Shown here one piece after another: positions 1-11,870 of a DNA stretch of 64,000 nt. The translations under genes and the position numbers were made by a program. The notes under the pieces are model-generated. The model worked only from the letters and a program-made list of their open reading frames with translations. It searched no databases and was not told the DNA's origin. Position 1 is the stretch's first letter. Every line of letters starts with the position of its first letter. This stretch comes from Lasioglossum baleicum. Lineage: Eukaryota > Arthropoda > Insecta > Hymenoptera > Halictidae. The stretch is taken from contig NC_134930.1 of the NCBI RefSeq assembly GCF_051020765.1, positions 5,952,001-6,016,000 on the forward strand. Reading direction: 5' to 3'.

Positions 1-61
1 GTCCCATCTCGGCCTCATGGCTAAGAAGGTAGTGTATACCAGTTCCGGACGACACCGGTGA
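1..61 (+). repeat. Exemplar gamma monomer (61 bp)
   Basis: The third tail type: AGTTCCGGACGAC then ACCGGTGA. It is one base shorter than alpha and beta because CCGG replaces the longer CGCGG or CGGGG. Many gamma copies end GGTAA instead of GGTGA, and those are usually followed by a core starting GTCCCTTCTCGG. The tail carries the palindromes TCCGGA and CACCGGTG. A 62 plus 61 bp pair is 123 bp, a multiple of 3, which is what lengthens chance open frames where gamma alternates with alpha. Confidence 0.95.
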
Positions 62-600
62 GCCCCTTCTCGGCCTCATGGCTAAGTAGGTAGTGTATAC
101 CTGTTCGCGGACGACACCGATCAGTCCCATCTCGGCCTCATGGCTAAGAAGGTAGTGTATACCTGTTCGCGGACAACACCGATCAGTCCCATCTCGGCCT
201 CATGGCTAAGAAGGTAGTGTATACCAGTTCCGGACGACACCGGTGAGTCCCATCTCGGCCTCATGGCTAAGAAGGTAGTGTATACCTGTTCGCGGACGAC
301 ACCGTTCAGTCCCATCTCGGCCTCATGGCTAAGAAGGTAGTGTATACCTGTTCGCGGACAACACCGATCAGTCCCATCTCGGCCTCATGGCTAAGAAGGT
401 AGTGTATACCAGTTCGGGGACGAAACCGGTGAGTCCCATCTCGGCCTCATGGCTAAGAAGGTAGTGTATACCAGTTCCGGACGACACTGGTAAGTCCCTT
501 CTCGGCCTCATGGCTAAGAAGGTAGTGTATACCAGTTCGGGGACGCAACCGGTGAGTCCCATCTCGGCCTCATGGCTAAGAAGGTAGTGTATACCAGTTC
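1..600 (+). repeat. Left block, duplicated 4,813 bp downstream
   Basis: Bases 1 to about 600 match 4,814 to about 5,413 at a constant offset of 4,813 bp. Shared rare variants are GAGCCCCTTCTCGG with CTAAGTAGG near 61-90 and 4,874-4,903, CACTGGTAAG near 485 and 5,298, and GGGGACGCAACC near 541 and 5,354. One difference I saw is ACCGTTCAG near 303 against ACCGATCAG. The match breaks after about 600. Confidence 0.85.
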
Positions 601-1977
601 CGGACGACACTGGTAAGTCCCTTCTCGGCCTCATGGCTAAGAAGGTAGTGTATACCAGTTCGGGGACGCAACCGGTGAGTCCCATCTCGGCCTCATGGCT
701 AAGAAGGTAGTGAATACCTGTTCGCGGACGACACCGATCAGTCCCTTCTCGGCCTCATGGCTAAGAAGGTAGTGTATACCAGTTCGGGGACGAAACCGGT
801 GGGTCCCATCTCGGCCTCATGGCTAAGAAGGTAGTGTATACCTGTTCGCGGACGACACCGATCAGTCCCATCTCGGCCTCATGGCTAAGAAGGTAGTGTA
901 TACCTGTTCGCGGACGACACCGATCAGTCCCATCTCGGCCTCATGGCTAAGATGGTAGTGTATACCTGTTCGCGGACGACGCCGATCAGTCCTATCTCGG
1001 CCTCATGGCTAAGAAGGTAGTGTATACCAGTTCCGGACGACACCGGTAAGTCCCTTCTCGGCCTCATGGCTAAGAAGGTAGTGTATACCAGTTCGGGGAC
1101 GAAACCGGTGAGTCCCATCTCGGGCTCATGGCTAAGAAGGTAGTGTATACCTGTGCGCGGACGACACCGATCAGTCCTATCTCGGCCTCATGGCTAAGAA
1201 GGTAGTGTATACCAGTTCGGGGACGAAACCGGTGAGTTCCATCTCGGCCTCATGGCTAAGAAGGTAGTGTATACCAGTTCGCGGACGACACCGATCAGTC
1301 CCATCTCGGCCTCATGGCTAAGAAGGTAGTGTATACCAGTTCGGGGACGAAACCGGTGAGTCCCATCTCGGCCTCATGGCTAAGAAGGTAGTGTATACCT
1401 GTTCGCGGACGACACCGATCAGTCCCATCTCGGCCACATGGCTAAGAAGGTAGTGTATACCAGTTCGGGGACGAAACCGGTGAGTCCCATCTCGGCCTCA
1501 TGGCTAAGAAGGTAGTGTATACCTGTTCGCGGACTACACCGATCAGTACCATCTCGTCCTCATGGCTAAGAAGGTAGTGTATACCAGTTCGCGGTCGACA
1601 CCAATCAGTCCCATCTCGGCCTCATGACTAAGAAGGTAGTGTATACCAGTTCGGGGAAGAAACCGGTGAGTCCCATCTCGGCCTCATGGCTAAGAAGGTA
1701 GTGTATACCTGTTCGCGGACAACACCGATCAGTCCCATCTCGGCCTCATGGCTAAGAAGGTAGTGTATACCAGTTCCGGACGACACCGGTGAGTCCCATC
1801 TCGGCCTCATGGCTAAGAAGGTAGTGTATACCTGTTCGCGGACGACACCGATCAGTCCCATCTCGGCCTCATGGCTAAGAAGGTAGTGTATACCAGTTCC
1901 GGACGAAACCGGTGAGTCCAATCTCGGCCTCATGGCTAAGAAGGTAGTGTATACCTGTTCGCGGACGACACCCATCA

Positions 1978-2039
1978 GTCCCATCTCGGCCTCATGGCTA
2001 AGAAGGTAGTGTATACCAGTTCGGGGACGAAACCGGTGA
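1978..2039 (+). repeat. Exemplar beta monomer (62 bp)
   Basis: A clean copy of the second tail type: AGTTCGGGGACGAA then ACCGGTGA. It differs from alpha at linked positions: A at 41, GGGG instead of GCGG, GAAACC instead of GACACC, and GGTGA instead of GATCA. Because the changes travel together, beta is a real subtype rather than random divergence. The junction with the next monomer reads ACCGGTGAGT, which contains the palindrome ACCGGT and resembles a 5' splice site. Confidence 0.95.
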
Positions 2040-2409
2040 GTCCCATCTCGGCCTCATGGCTAAGAAGGTAGTGTATACCTGTTAGCGGACGACACCGATC
2101 AGTCCCATCTCGGCCTCATGGCTAAGAAGGTAGTGTATACCAGTTCCGGACGACACCGGTAAGTCCCTTCTCGGCCACATGGCTAAGAAGGTAGTGTATA
2201 CCAGTTCGGGGACGAAACCGGTGAGTCCCATCTCGGCCTCATGGCTAAGAAGGTAGTGTATACCTGTTCGCGGACGACACCGATCAGTCCCATCTCGGCC
2301 TCATGGCTAAGAAGGTAGTGTATACCAGTTCCGGAAGAAACCGGTGAGTCCAATCTCGGCCTCATGGCTAAGAAGGTAGTGTATACCTGTTCGCGGACGA
2401 CACCGATCA

Positions 2410-2471
2410 GTCCCATCTCGGCCTCATGGCTAAGAAGGTAGTGTATACCTGTTCGCGGACGACACCGATCA
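2410..2471 (+). repeat. Exemplar alpha monomer (62 bp)
   Basis: A clean copy of the commonest monomer. It has the 40 bp core followed by the tail TGTTCGCGGACGAC plus ACCGATCA. Tail hallmarks are T at monomer position 41, GCGG, and the ending GATCA. Frequent derivatives are GGACAACACC (G to A), CTGTTAGCGG, CCTTTTCGCGG, CTGATCGCGG and CTGTGCGCGG; each is reused as a marker of particular blocks. The tail holds four CpGs. Confidence 0.95.
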
Positions 2472-2779
2472 GTCCCATCTCGGCCTCATGGCTAAGAAGG
2501 TAGTGAATACCTGTTCGCGGACGACACCGATCAGTTCCATCTCGGCCTCATGGCTAAGAAGGTAGTGTATACCAGTTCCGGACGACACCGGTAAGTCCCT
2601 TCTCGGCCTCATGGCTAAGAAGGTAGTGTATACCAGTTCGGGGACGAAACCGGTGAGTCCCATCTCGGCCTCATGGCTAAGAAGGTAGTGTATACCTGTT
2701 CGCGGACGACACTGATCAGTCCCATCTCGGCCTCATGGCTAAGGAGGTAGTGTATACCAGTTCCGGACGACACCGGTGA

Positions 2780-2839
2780 GTCCCATCTCGGCCTCATGGC
2801 TAAGAAGGTAGTGTATACCAGTTCGGGGACGAAACCGGT
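2780..2839 (+). repeat. 60 bp marker monomer with a two-base deletion (GGTGTCCC)
   Basis: A beta-type monomer whose junction with the next unit has lost two bases, so GGTGAGTCCC reads GGTGTCCC. The same deletion recurs about twenty times across the window (for example near 11.05, 14.44, 19.69, 22.22, 34.14, 47.91, 55.44 and 63.71 kb). It is almost always preceded by a gamma unit with CTAAGGAGG and followed by units with GGTGTGTCTC and TATAGCAG. It is a single event copied as part of a multi-monomer block and a good tracer of amplification. Confidence 0.9.
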
Positions 2840-4610
2840 GTCCCATCTCGGCCTCATGGCTAAGAAGGTAGTGTATACCTGTTCGGGGACGACACCGGTG
2901 TGTCTCATCTCGACCTCATGGCTAAGATGGTAGTGTATAGCAGTTCCGGATGACACCGGTAAGTCCCTTCTCGGCTTCATGGCTAAGAAGGTAGTGTATA
3001 CCAGTTCGGGGACGAAACCGGTGAGTCCCATCTCGGCCTCATGGCTAAGGAGGTAGTGTATACCACTTCGGGGACGACACCGGTGAGTCCCATTTCGGCC
3101 TCATGGCTAAGAAGGTAGTGTATACCTGTTCGCGGACGACACCGATCAGTCCCATCTCGGCCTCATGGCTAAGAAGGTAGTGTATACCTGTTCGCGGACG
3201 ACACCGATCAGTCCCATCTCGGCCTCATGGCTAAGAAGGTAGTGTAAACCAGTTCGGGGAAGAAACCGGTGAATCCCATCTCCCTCTTGGCTAAGAAGGT
3301 AGTGTATACCAGTTCGCGGACGACACCAATCAGTCCTATCTCGGCCTCCTGACTAAGAAGGTAGTGTATACCAGTTCGGGGACGACACCGGTGAGTCCCA
3401 TCTCGACCTCATGGCTAAGAAGGTAGTGTATACCAGTTCGCGGACGACACCGACCAGTCCCATCTCGGCCTCATGGCTAAGAAGGTAGTGTATACCAGTT
3501 CAGGGACGACACCGGTGTGTCTCATCTCGACCTCATGGCTAAGAAGGTAGTGTATACCTGTTCGCGGACGACACCGATCAGTCCCATCTCGGCCTCATGG
3601 CTAAGGAGGTAGTGTATACCAGTTCCGGACGACACCGACCAGTCCCATCTCGGCCTCATGGCTAAGAAGGTAGTGTAAACCAGTTCAGAGACGACACCGG
3701 TGTGTCTCATCTCGACCTCATTTCTAAGAAGGTAGTGTATACCTGTTCGCAGACGACACCGATCAGTCCCATCTCGGCCTCATGGCTAAGAAGGTAGTGT
3801 ATACCAGTTCGGGGACGAAACCGGTGAGTCCCATCTCGGCCTCATGGCTAAGAAGGTAGTGTATACCAGTTCCGGACGACACCGGTAAGTCCCTTCTCGG
3901 CCTCATGGCTAACAAGGTAGTGTATACCTGTTCGGGGACGACACCGGTGTGTCTCATCTCGACCTCATGGCTAAGAGTGTAGTGTATACCAGTTCGGGGA
4001 CGACACCGGTAAGTCCCATCTCGGCCTCATGGCTAAGAAGGTAGTGTAAACCTGTTCGCGGACGACACCGGTGAGTCCCATCTCGGCCTCATGGCTAAGA
4101 AGGTAGTGTATACCTGTCCGCGGACGACACCGATCAGTCCCATCTCGGCCTCATGGTTAAGAAGGTAGTGTATACAAGTTCGGGGACGAAACCGGTGAGT
4201 CCCATCTCCCTCTTGGCTAAGAAGGTAGTGTATACCAGTTCGCGGACGACACCAATCAGTCCCATCTCGGCCTCATGGCTAAGAAGGTAGTGTATACCAG
4301 TTCGCGGACGACACCGACCAGTCCCATCTCGACCTCATGGCTAAGAAGGTAGTGTATACCAGTTCGCGGACGACACCGACCAGTCCCATCTCGGCCTCAT
4401 GGCTAAGAAGGTAGTGTATACCAGTTCAGGGACGACACCGGTGTGTCTCATCTCGACCTCATGGCTAAGAAGGTAGTGTATACCAGTTCGGGGACGACAC
4501 CGGTGAGTCCCATCTCGGCCTCATGGCTAAGAAGGTAGTGTATACCTGTTCGCGGACGACACCGATCAGTCCCATCTCGGCCTCATGGCTAAGAAGGTAG
4601 TGTATACCAG
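2790..4610 (+). repeat. Most diverged stretch of the array
   Basis: Monomers here carry more private changes than elsewhere. Examples are CATCTCCCTCTTGGC (60 bp units at 3,273-3,332 and 4,199-4,258), CCTCATTTCTAAG near 3,720, AAGAGTGTAGTG near 3,973, GCCTCCTGACTAAG near 3,345, CATGGTTAAG near 4,155 and TATACAAGTTCGG near 4,172. Repeated GGTGTGTCTC, GACCTCATGG and GACACCGACC units add variety. Part of it (the GACACCGACC units near 4.3-4.45 kb) recurs near 17.8-17.95 kb; otherwise I found no long identical partner. Less recent homogenisation is the likely reading. Confidence 0.7.
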
Positions 4611-4813
4611 TTCCGGACGACACCGATCAGTCCCATCTCGGCGTCATGGCTAAGAAGGTAGTGTATACCAGTTCCGGACGACACCGGTGAGTCCCATCTC
4701 GGCCTCATGGCTAAGAAGGTAGTGTATACCAGTTCCGGACGAAACCGGTGAGTCCAATCTCGGCCTCATGGCTAAGAAGGTAGTGTATACCTGTTCGCGG
4801 ACGACACCGATCA

Positions 4814-5413
4814 GTCCCATCTCGGCCTCATGGCTAAGAAGGTAGTGTATACCAGTTCCGGACGACACCGGTGAGCCCCTTCTCGGCCTCATGGCTAAGT
4901 AGGTAGTGTATACCTGTTCGCGGACGACACCGATCAGTCCCATCTCGGCCTCATGGCTAAGAAGGTAGTGTATACCTGTTCGCGGACAACACCGATCAGT
5001 CCCATCTCGGCCTCATGGCTAAGAAGGTAGTGTATACCAGTTCCGGACGACACCGGTGAGTCCCATCTCGGCCTCATGGCTAAGAAGGTAGTGTATACCT
5101 GTTCGCGGACGACACCGATCAGTCCCATCTCGGCCTCATGGCTAAGAAGGTAGTGTATACCTGTTCGCGGACAACACCGATCAGTCCCATCTCGGCCTCA
5201 TGGCTAAGAAGGTAGTGTATACCAGTTCGGGGACGAAACCGGTGAGTCCCATCTCGGCCTCATGGCTAAGAAGGTAGTGTATACCAGTTCCGGACGACAC
5301 TGGTAAGTCCCTTCTCGGCCTCATGGCTAAGAAGGTAGTGTATACCAGTTCGGGGACGCAACCGGTGAGTCCCATCTCGGCCTCATGGCTAAGAAGGTAG
5401 TGTATACCAGTTC
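4814..5413 (+). repeat. Second copy of the left block
   Basis: Counterpart of bases 1-600 at offset 4,813. Further downstream the correspondence resumes at offset 5,182: the rare CTGTGCGCGG tail lies at 1,151 and 6,333. The 369 bp shift equals six monomers gained or lost between the two copies. Confidence 0.85.
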
Positions 5414-5959
5414 CGGACGACACCGGTAAGTCCCTTCTCGGCCTCATGGCTAAGATGGTAGTGTATACCTGTTCGCGGACGACACCGATCAGTCCCATCT
5501 CGGCCTCATGGCTAAGAAGGTAGTGTATACCAGTTCCGGACGACACCGGTAAGTCCCTTCTCGGCCTCATGGCTAAGAAGGTAGTGTATACCAGTTCGGG
5601 GACGAAACCGGTGAGTCCCATCTCGGCCTCATGGCTAAGAAGGTAGTGTATACCTGTTCGCGGACGACACCGATCAGTCCCATCTCGGCCTAATGGCTAA
5701 GAAGGTAGTGTATACCAGTTCCGGACGACACCGGTGAGTCCCACCTCGGCCTCATGGCTACGAAGGTAGTGTATACCAGTTCGGGGACGAAACCGGTGAG
5801 TCCCATCTCGGCCTCATGGCTAAGAAGGTAGTGTATACCTGTTCGGGGACGAAACCGGTGTGTCTCATCTCGACCTCATGGCTAAGAAGGTAGTGTATAG
5901 CAGTTCCGGACGACACCGATCAGTCCCATCTCGGCCTCATGGCTAAGAAGGTAGTGTAT

Positions 5960-7240
5960 ACCAGTTCCGGACGAAACCGGTGAGTCCAATCTCGGCCTCA
6001 TGGCTAAGAAGGTAGTGTATACCTGTTCGCGGACGACACCGATCAGTCCCATCTCGGCCTCATGGCTAAGAAGGTAGTGTATACCTGTTCGCGGACGACA
6101 CCGATCAGTCCCATCTCGGCCTCATGGCTAAGAAGGTAGTGTATACCAGTTCGTGGACGAAACCGGTGAGTCCCATCTCAGCCTCATGGCTAAGAAGGTA
6201 GTGTATACCTGATCGCGGACAACACCGATCAGTCCCATCTCGGCCTCATGGCTAAGAAGGTAGTGTATACCAGTTCGGGGACGAAACCGGTGAGTCCCAT
6301 CTCGGCCTCATGGCTAAGAAGGTAGTGTATACCTGTGCGCGGACGACACCGATCAGTCCTATCTCGGCCTCATGGCTAAGAAGGTAGTGTATACCAGTTC
6401 GGGGACGAAACCGGTGAGTTCCATCTCGGCCTCATGGCTAAGAAGGTAGTGTATACCAGTTCGCGGACGACACCGATCAGTCCCATCTCGGCCTCATGGC
6501 TAAGAAGGTAGTGTATACCAGTTCGGGGACGAAACCGGTGAGTCCCATCTCGGCCTCATGGCTAAGAAGGTAGTGTATACCTGTTCGCGGACGACACCGA
6601 TCAGTCCCATCTCGGCCACATGGCTAAGAAGGTAGTGTATACCAGTTCGGGGACGAAACCGGTGAGTCCCATCTCGGCCTCATGGCTAAGAAGGTAGTGT
6701 ATACCTGTTCGCGGACTACACCGATCAGTACCATCTCGGCCTCATGGCTAAGAAGGTAGTGTATACCAGTTCGCGGTCGACACCAATCAGTCCCATCTCG
6801 GCCTCATGACTAAGAAGGTAGTGTATACCAGTTCGGGGACGAAACCGGTGAGTCCCATCTCGGCCTCATGGCTAAGAAGGTAGTGTATACCTGTTCGCGG
6901 ACAACACCGATCAGTCCCATCTCGGCCTCATGGCTAAGAAGGTAGTATATACCAGTTCCGGACGACACCGGTGAGTCCCATCTCGGCCTCATGGCTAAGA
7001 AGGTAGTGTATACCTGTTCGCGGACGACACCGATCAGTCCCATCTCGGCCTCATGGCTAAGAAGGTAGTGTATACCAGTTCCGGACGAAACCGGTGAGTC
7101 CAACCTCGGCCTCATGGCTAAGAAGGTAGTGTATACCTGTTCGCGGACGACACCGATCAGTCCCATCTCGGCCTCATGGCTAAGAAGGTAGTGTATACCA
7201 GTTCGGGGACGAAACCGGTGAGTCCCATCTCGGCCTCATG
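5960..7240 (+). repeat. Block recurring 1,978 bp downstream
   Basis: About 6.1-7.2 kb matches 8.1-9.2 kb at a constant offset of 1,978 bp. Markers are AGTTCGTGGACG (6,142 and 8,120), CTGTGCGCGG (6,333 and 8,311), GGACTACACC, GGTCGACACC and CATGACTAAG. A small difference is CTGATCGCGG near 6,209, which reads CTGTTCGCGG in the partner. It is the ancestral-looking form of the units that are tandemly amplified to its right. Confidence 0.8.
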
Positions 7241-8024
7241 GCTAAGAAGGTAGTGTATACCAGTTCCGGACGACACCGGTAAGTCCCTTCTCGGCCTCAT
7301 GGCTAAGAAGGTAGTGTATACCAGTTCGGGGACGAAACCGGTGAGTCCCATCTCGGCCTCATGGCTAAGAAGGTAGTGTATACCTGTTCGCGGACAACAC
7401 CGATCAGTCCCATCTCGGCCTCATGGCTAAGAAGGTAGTGTATACCAGTTCCGGACGACACCGGTGAGTCCCATCTCGGCCTCATGGCTAAGAAGGTAGT
7501 GTATACCTGTTCGCGGACGACACCGATCAGTCCCATCTCGGCCTCATGGCTAAGAAGGTAGTGTATACCAGTTCCGGACGAAACCGGTGAGTCCAACCTC
7601 GGCCTCATGGCTAAGAAGGTAGTGTATACCTGTTCGCGGACGACACCGATCAGTCCCATCTCGGCCTCATGGCTAAGAAGGTAGTGTATACCAGTTCGGG
7701 GACGAAACCGGTGAGTCCCATCTCGGCCTCATGGCTAAGAAGGTAGTGTATACCAGTTCAGGGACGACACCGGTGTGTCTCATCTCGACCTCATGGCTAA
7801 GAAGGTAGTGTATACCTGTTCGCGGACGACACCGATCAGTCCCATCTCGGCCTCATGGCTAAGAAGGTAGTGAATACCTGTTCGCGGACGACACCGATCA
7901 GTTCCATCTCGGCCTCATGGCTAAGAAGGTAGTGTATACCAGTTCCGGACGACACCGGTAAGTCCCTTCTCGGCCTCATGGCTAAGAAGGTAGTGTATAC
8001 CAGTTCGGGGACGAAACCGGTGAG

Positions 8025-9385
8025 TCCCATCTCGGCCTCATGGCTAAGAAGGTAGTGTATACCTGTTCGCGGACGACACCGATCAGTCCCATCTCGGCCT
8101 CATGGCTAAGAAGGTAGTGTATACCAGTTCGTGGACGAAACCGGTGAGTCCCATCTCAGCCTCATGGCTAAGAAGGTAGTGTATACCTGTTCGCGGACAA
8201 CACCGATCAGTCCCATCTCGGCCTCATGGCTAAGAAGGTAGTGTATACCAGTTCGGGGACGAAACCGGTGAGTCCCATCTCGGCCTCATGGCTAAGAAGG
8301 TAGTGTATACCTGTGCGCGGACGACACCGATCAGTCCTATCTCGGCCTCATGGCTAAGAAGGTAGTGTATACCAGTTCGGGGACGAAACCGGTGAGTTCC
8401 ATCTCGGCCTCATGGCTAAGAAGGTAGTGTATACCAGTTCGCGGACGACACCGATCAGTCCCATCTCGGCCTCATGGCTAAGAAGGTAGTGTATACCAGT
8501 TCGGGGACGAAACCGGTGAGTCCCATCTCGGCCTCATGGCTAAGAAGGTAGTGTATACCTGTTCGCGGACGACACCGATCAGTCCCATCTCGGCCACATG
8601 GCTAAGAAGGTAGTGTATACCAGTTCGGGGACGAAACCGGTGAGTCCCATCTCGGCCTCATGGCTAAGAAGGTAGTGTATACCTGTTCGCGGACTACACC
8701 GATCAGTACCATCTCGGCCTCATGGCTAAGAAGGTAGTGTATACCAGTTCGCGGTCGACACCAATCAGTCCCATCTCGGCCTCATGACTAAGAAGGTAGT
8801 GTATACCAGTTCGGGGACGAAACCGGTGAGTCCCATCTCGGCCTCATGGCTAAGAAGGTAGTGTATACCTGTTCGCGGACAACACCGATCAGTCCCATCT
8901 CGGCCTCATGGCTAAGAAGGTAGTGTATACCAGTTCCGGACGACACCGGTGAGTCCCATCTCGGCCTCATGGCTAAGAAGGTAGTGTATACCTGTTCGCG
9001 GACGACACCGATCAGTCCCATCTCGGCCTCATGGCTAAGAAGGTAGTGTATACCAGTTCCGGACGAAACCGGTGAGTCCAACCTCGGCCTCATGGCTAAG
9101 AAGGTAGTGTATACCTGTTCGCGGACGACACCGATCAGTCCCATCTCGGCCTCATGGCTAAGAAGGTAGTGTATACCAGTTCGGGGACGAAACCGGTGAG
9201 TCCCATCTCGGCCTCATGGCTAAGAAGGTAGTGTATACCAGTTCCGGACGACACCGGTAAGTCCCTTCTCGGCCTCATGGCTAAGAAGGTAGTGTATACC
9301 AGTTCGGGGACGAAACCGGTGAGTCCCATCTCGGCCTCATGGCTAAGAAGGTAGTGTATACCTGTTCGCGGACGACACCGATCAG
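8025..9385 (+). repeat. 1,361 bp higher-order unit, copy 1
   Basis: Markers at 8,120 (TTCGTGGACG), 8,311 (CTGTGCGCGG) and 8,788 (just after CATGACTAAG) recur exactly 1,361 bp to the right. That is 22 monomers (nineteen of 62 bp and three of 61 bp). The correspondence holds to about 9,230, where copy 1 continues with gamma then beta and copy 2 switches to an AGTTCAGGG unit. Confidence 0.82.
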
Positions 9386-10591
9386 TCCCATCTCGGCCTC
9401 ATGGCTAAGAAGGTAGTGTATACCTGTTCGCGGACGACACCGATCAGTCCCATCTCGGCCTCATGGCTAAGAAGGTAGTGTATACCAGTTCGTGGACGAA
9501 ACCGGTGAGTCCCATCTCAGCCTCATGGCTAAGAAGGTAGTGTATACCTGTTCGCGGACAACACCGATCAGTCCCATCTCGGCCTCATGGCTAAGAAGGT
9601 AGTGTATACCAGTTCGGGGACGAAACCGGTGAGTCCCATCTCGGCCTCATGGCTAAGAAGGTAGTGTATACCTGTGCGCGGACGACACCGATCAGTCCTA
9701 TCTCGGCCTCATGGCTAAGAAGGTAGTGTATACCAGTTCGGGGACGAAACCGGTGAGTTCCATCTCGGCCTCATGGCTAAGAAGGTAGTGTATACCAGTT
9801 CGCGGACGACACCGATCAGTCCCATCTCGGCCTCATGGCTAAGAAGGTAGTGTATACCAGTTCGGGGACGAAACCGGTGAGTCCCATCTCGGCCTCATGG
9901 CTAAGAAGGTAGTGTATACCTGTTCGCGGACGACACCGATCAGTCCCATCTCGGCCACATGGCTAAGAAGGTAGTGTATACCAGTTCGGGGACGAAACCG
10001 GTGAGTCCCATCTCGGCCTCATGGCTAAGAAGGTAGTGTATACCTGTTCGCGGACTACACCGATCAGTACCATCTCGGCCTCATGGCTAAGAAGGTAGTG
10101 TATACCAGTTCGCGGTCGACACCAATCAGTCCCATCTCGGCCTCATGACTAAGAAGGTAGTGTATACCAGTTCGGGGACGAAACCGGTGAGTCCCATCTC
10201 GGCCTCATGGCTAAGAAGGTAGTGTATACCTGTTCGCGGACAACACCGATCAGTCCCATCTCGGCCTCATGGCTAAGAAGGTAGTGTATACCAGTTCCAG
10301 ACGACACCGGTGAGTCCCATCTCGGCCTCATGGCTAAGAAGGTAGTGTATACCTGTTCGCGGACGACACCGATCAGTCCCATCTCGGCCTCATGGCTAAG
10401 AAGGTAGTGTATACCAGTTCCGGACGAAACCGGTGAGTCCAACCTCGGCCTCATGGCTAAGAAGGTAGTGTATACCTGTTCGCGGACGACACCGATCAGT
10501 CCCATCTCGGCCTCATGGCTAAGAAGGTAGTGTATACCAGTTCGGGGACGAAACCGGTGAGTCCCATCTCGGCCTCATGGCTAAGAAGGTA
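9386..10591 (+). repeat. 1,361 bp higher-order unit, copy 2 (incomplete)
   Basis: Matches 8,025-9,230 at offset 1,361. It differs by a private TTCCAGACG (G to A) near 10,298, against TTCCGGACG in copy 1. That private change is also present at 13,689, so it arose before the following 3,391 bp duplication. Confidence 0.8.
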
Positions 10592-10889
10592 GTGTATACC
10601 AGTTCAGGGACGACACCGGTGTGTCTCATCTCGACCTCATGGCTAAGAAGGTAGTGTATACCTGTTCGCGGACGACACCGATCAGTCCCATCTCGGCCTC
10701 ATGGCTAAGAAGGTAGTGAATACCTGTTCGCGGACGACACCGATCAGTTCCATCTCGGCCTCATGGCTAAGAAGGTAGTGTATACCAGTTCCGGACGACA
10801 CCGGTAAGTCCCTTCTCGGCCTCATGGCTAAGAAGGTAGTGTATACCAGTTCGGGGACGAAACCGGTGAGTCCCATCTCGGCCTCATGG

Positions 10890-11870
10890 CTAAGAAGGTA
10901 GTGTATACCTGTTCGCGGACGACACCGATCAGTCCCATCTCGGCCTCATGGCTAAGGAGGTAGTGTATACCAGTTCCGGACGACACCGGTGAGTCCCATC
11001 TCGGCCTCATGGCTAAGAAGGTAGTGTATACCAGTTCGGGGACGAAACCGGTGTCCCATCTCGGCCTCATGGCTAAGAAGGTAGTGTATACCTGTTCGGG
11101 GACGACACCGGTGTGTCTCATCTCGACCTCATGGCTAAGAAGGTAGTGTATAGCAGTTCCGGACGACACCGGTAAGTCCCTTCTCGGCTTCATGGCTAAG
11201 AAGGTAGTGTATACCAGTTCGGGGACGAAACCGGTGAGTCCCATCTCGGCCTCATGGCTAAGAAGGTAGTGTATACCTGTTCGCGGACGACACCGATCAG
11301 TCCCATCTCGGCCTCATGGCTAAGAAGGTAGTGTATACCAGTTCCGGACGACACCGGTGAGTCCCATCTCGGCCTCATGGCTAAGAAGGTAGTGTATACC
11401 TGTTCGCGGACGACACCGATCAGTCCCATCTCGGCCTCATGGCTAAGGAGGTAGTGTATACCAGTTCCGGACGACACCGGTGAGTCCCATCTCGGCCTCA
11501 TGGCTAAGAAGGTAGTGTATACCAGTTCGGGGACGAAACCGGTGTCCCATCTCGGCCTCATGGCTAAGAAGGTAGTGTATACCTGTTCGGGGACGACACC
11601 GGTGTGTCTCATCTCGACCTCATGGCTAAGAAGGTAGTGTATAGCAGTTCCGGACGACACCGGTAAGTCCCTTCTCGGCTTCATGGCTAAGAAGGTAGTG
11701 TATACCAGTTCGGGGACGAAACCGGTGAGTCCCATCTCGGCCTCATGGCTAAGAAGGTAGTGTATACCTGTTCGCGGACGACACCGATCAGTCCCATCTC
11801 GGCCTCATGGCTAAGAAGGTAGTGTATACCAGTTCCGGACGAAACCGGTGAGTCCAACCTCGGCCTCATG
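10890..11870 (+). repeat. 491 bp (8-monomer) tandem duplication inside the 3,391 bp unit
   Basis: The run made of CTAAGGAGG, the GGTGTCCC deletion unit, GGTGTGTCTC, TATAGCAG and GGCTTCATGG occurs twice. CTAAGGAGG lies near 10,955 and 11,446, an offset of 491 bp. The same pair is repeated near 14.3-15.2 kb because the surrounding 3,391 bp unit was itself duplicated later. This gives a relative order: 491 bp event first, 3,391 bp event second. Confidence 0.82.

Larger units (their letters stand above)
1090..3000 (+). repeat. Block recurring about 16.9 kb downstream
   Basis: This run shares its ordered series of rare variants with about 18,000-19,882. The series is CTGTGCGCGG (1,151 and 18,063), a GGACTACACC unit with GTACCATCTCG, GCGGTCGACACC, CATGACTAAG, CTGTTAGCGG, CCGGAAGAAACC and TAGTGAATACC. 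The offset is 16,912 bp at the start and 16,851 bp from about 2.18 kb, so one 61 bp monomer was gained or lost. It also shares its first part with 6.3-7.2 kb at offset 5,182. Confidence 0.85.

Noticed and set aside
1978..2039. CENP-B box in the tail (TTCGGGGACGAAACCGG looks reminiscent)
   Set aside because: The core pattern TTCG, four bases, A, two bases, CGGG is not met: in the beta tail the A comes after three bases and CGGG is absent at the needed spacing. Alpha and gamma tails fail as well, and so does the reverse strand.
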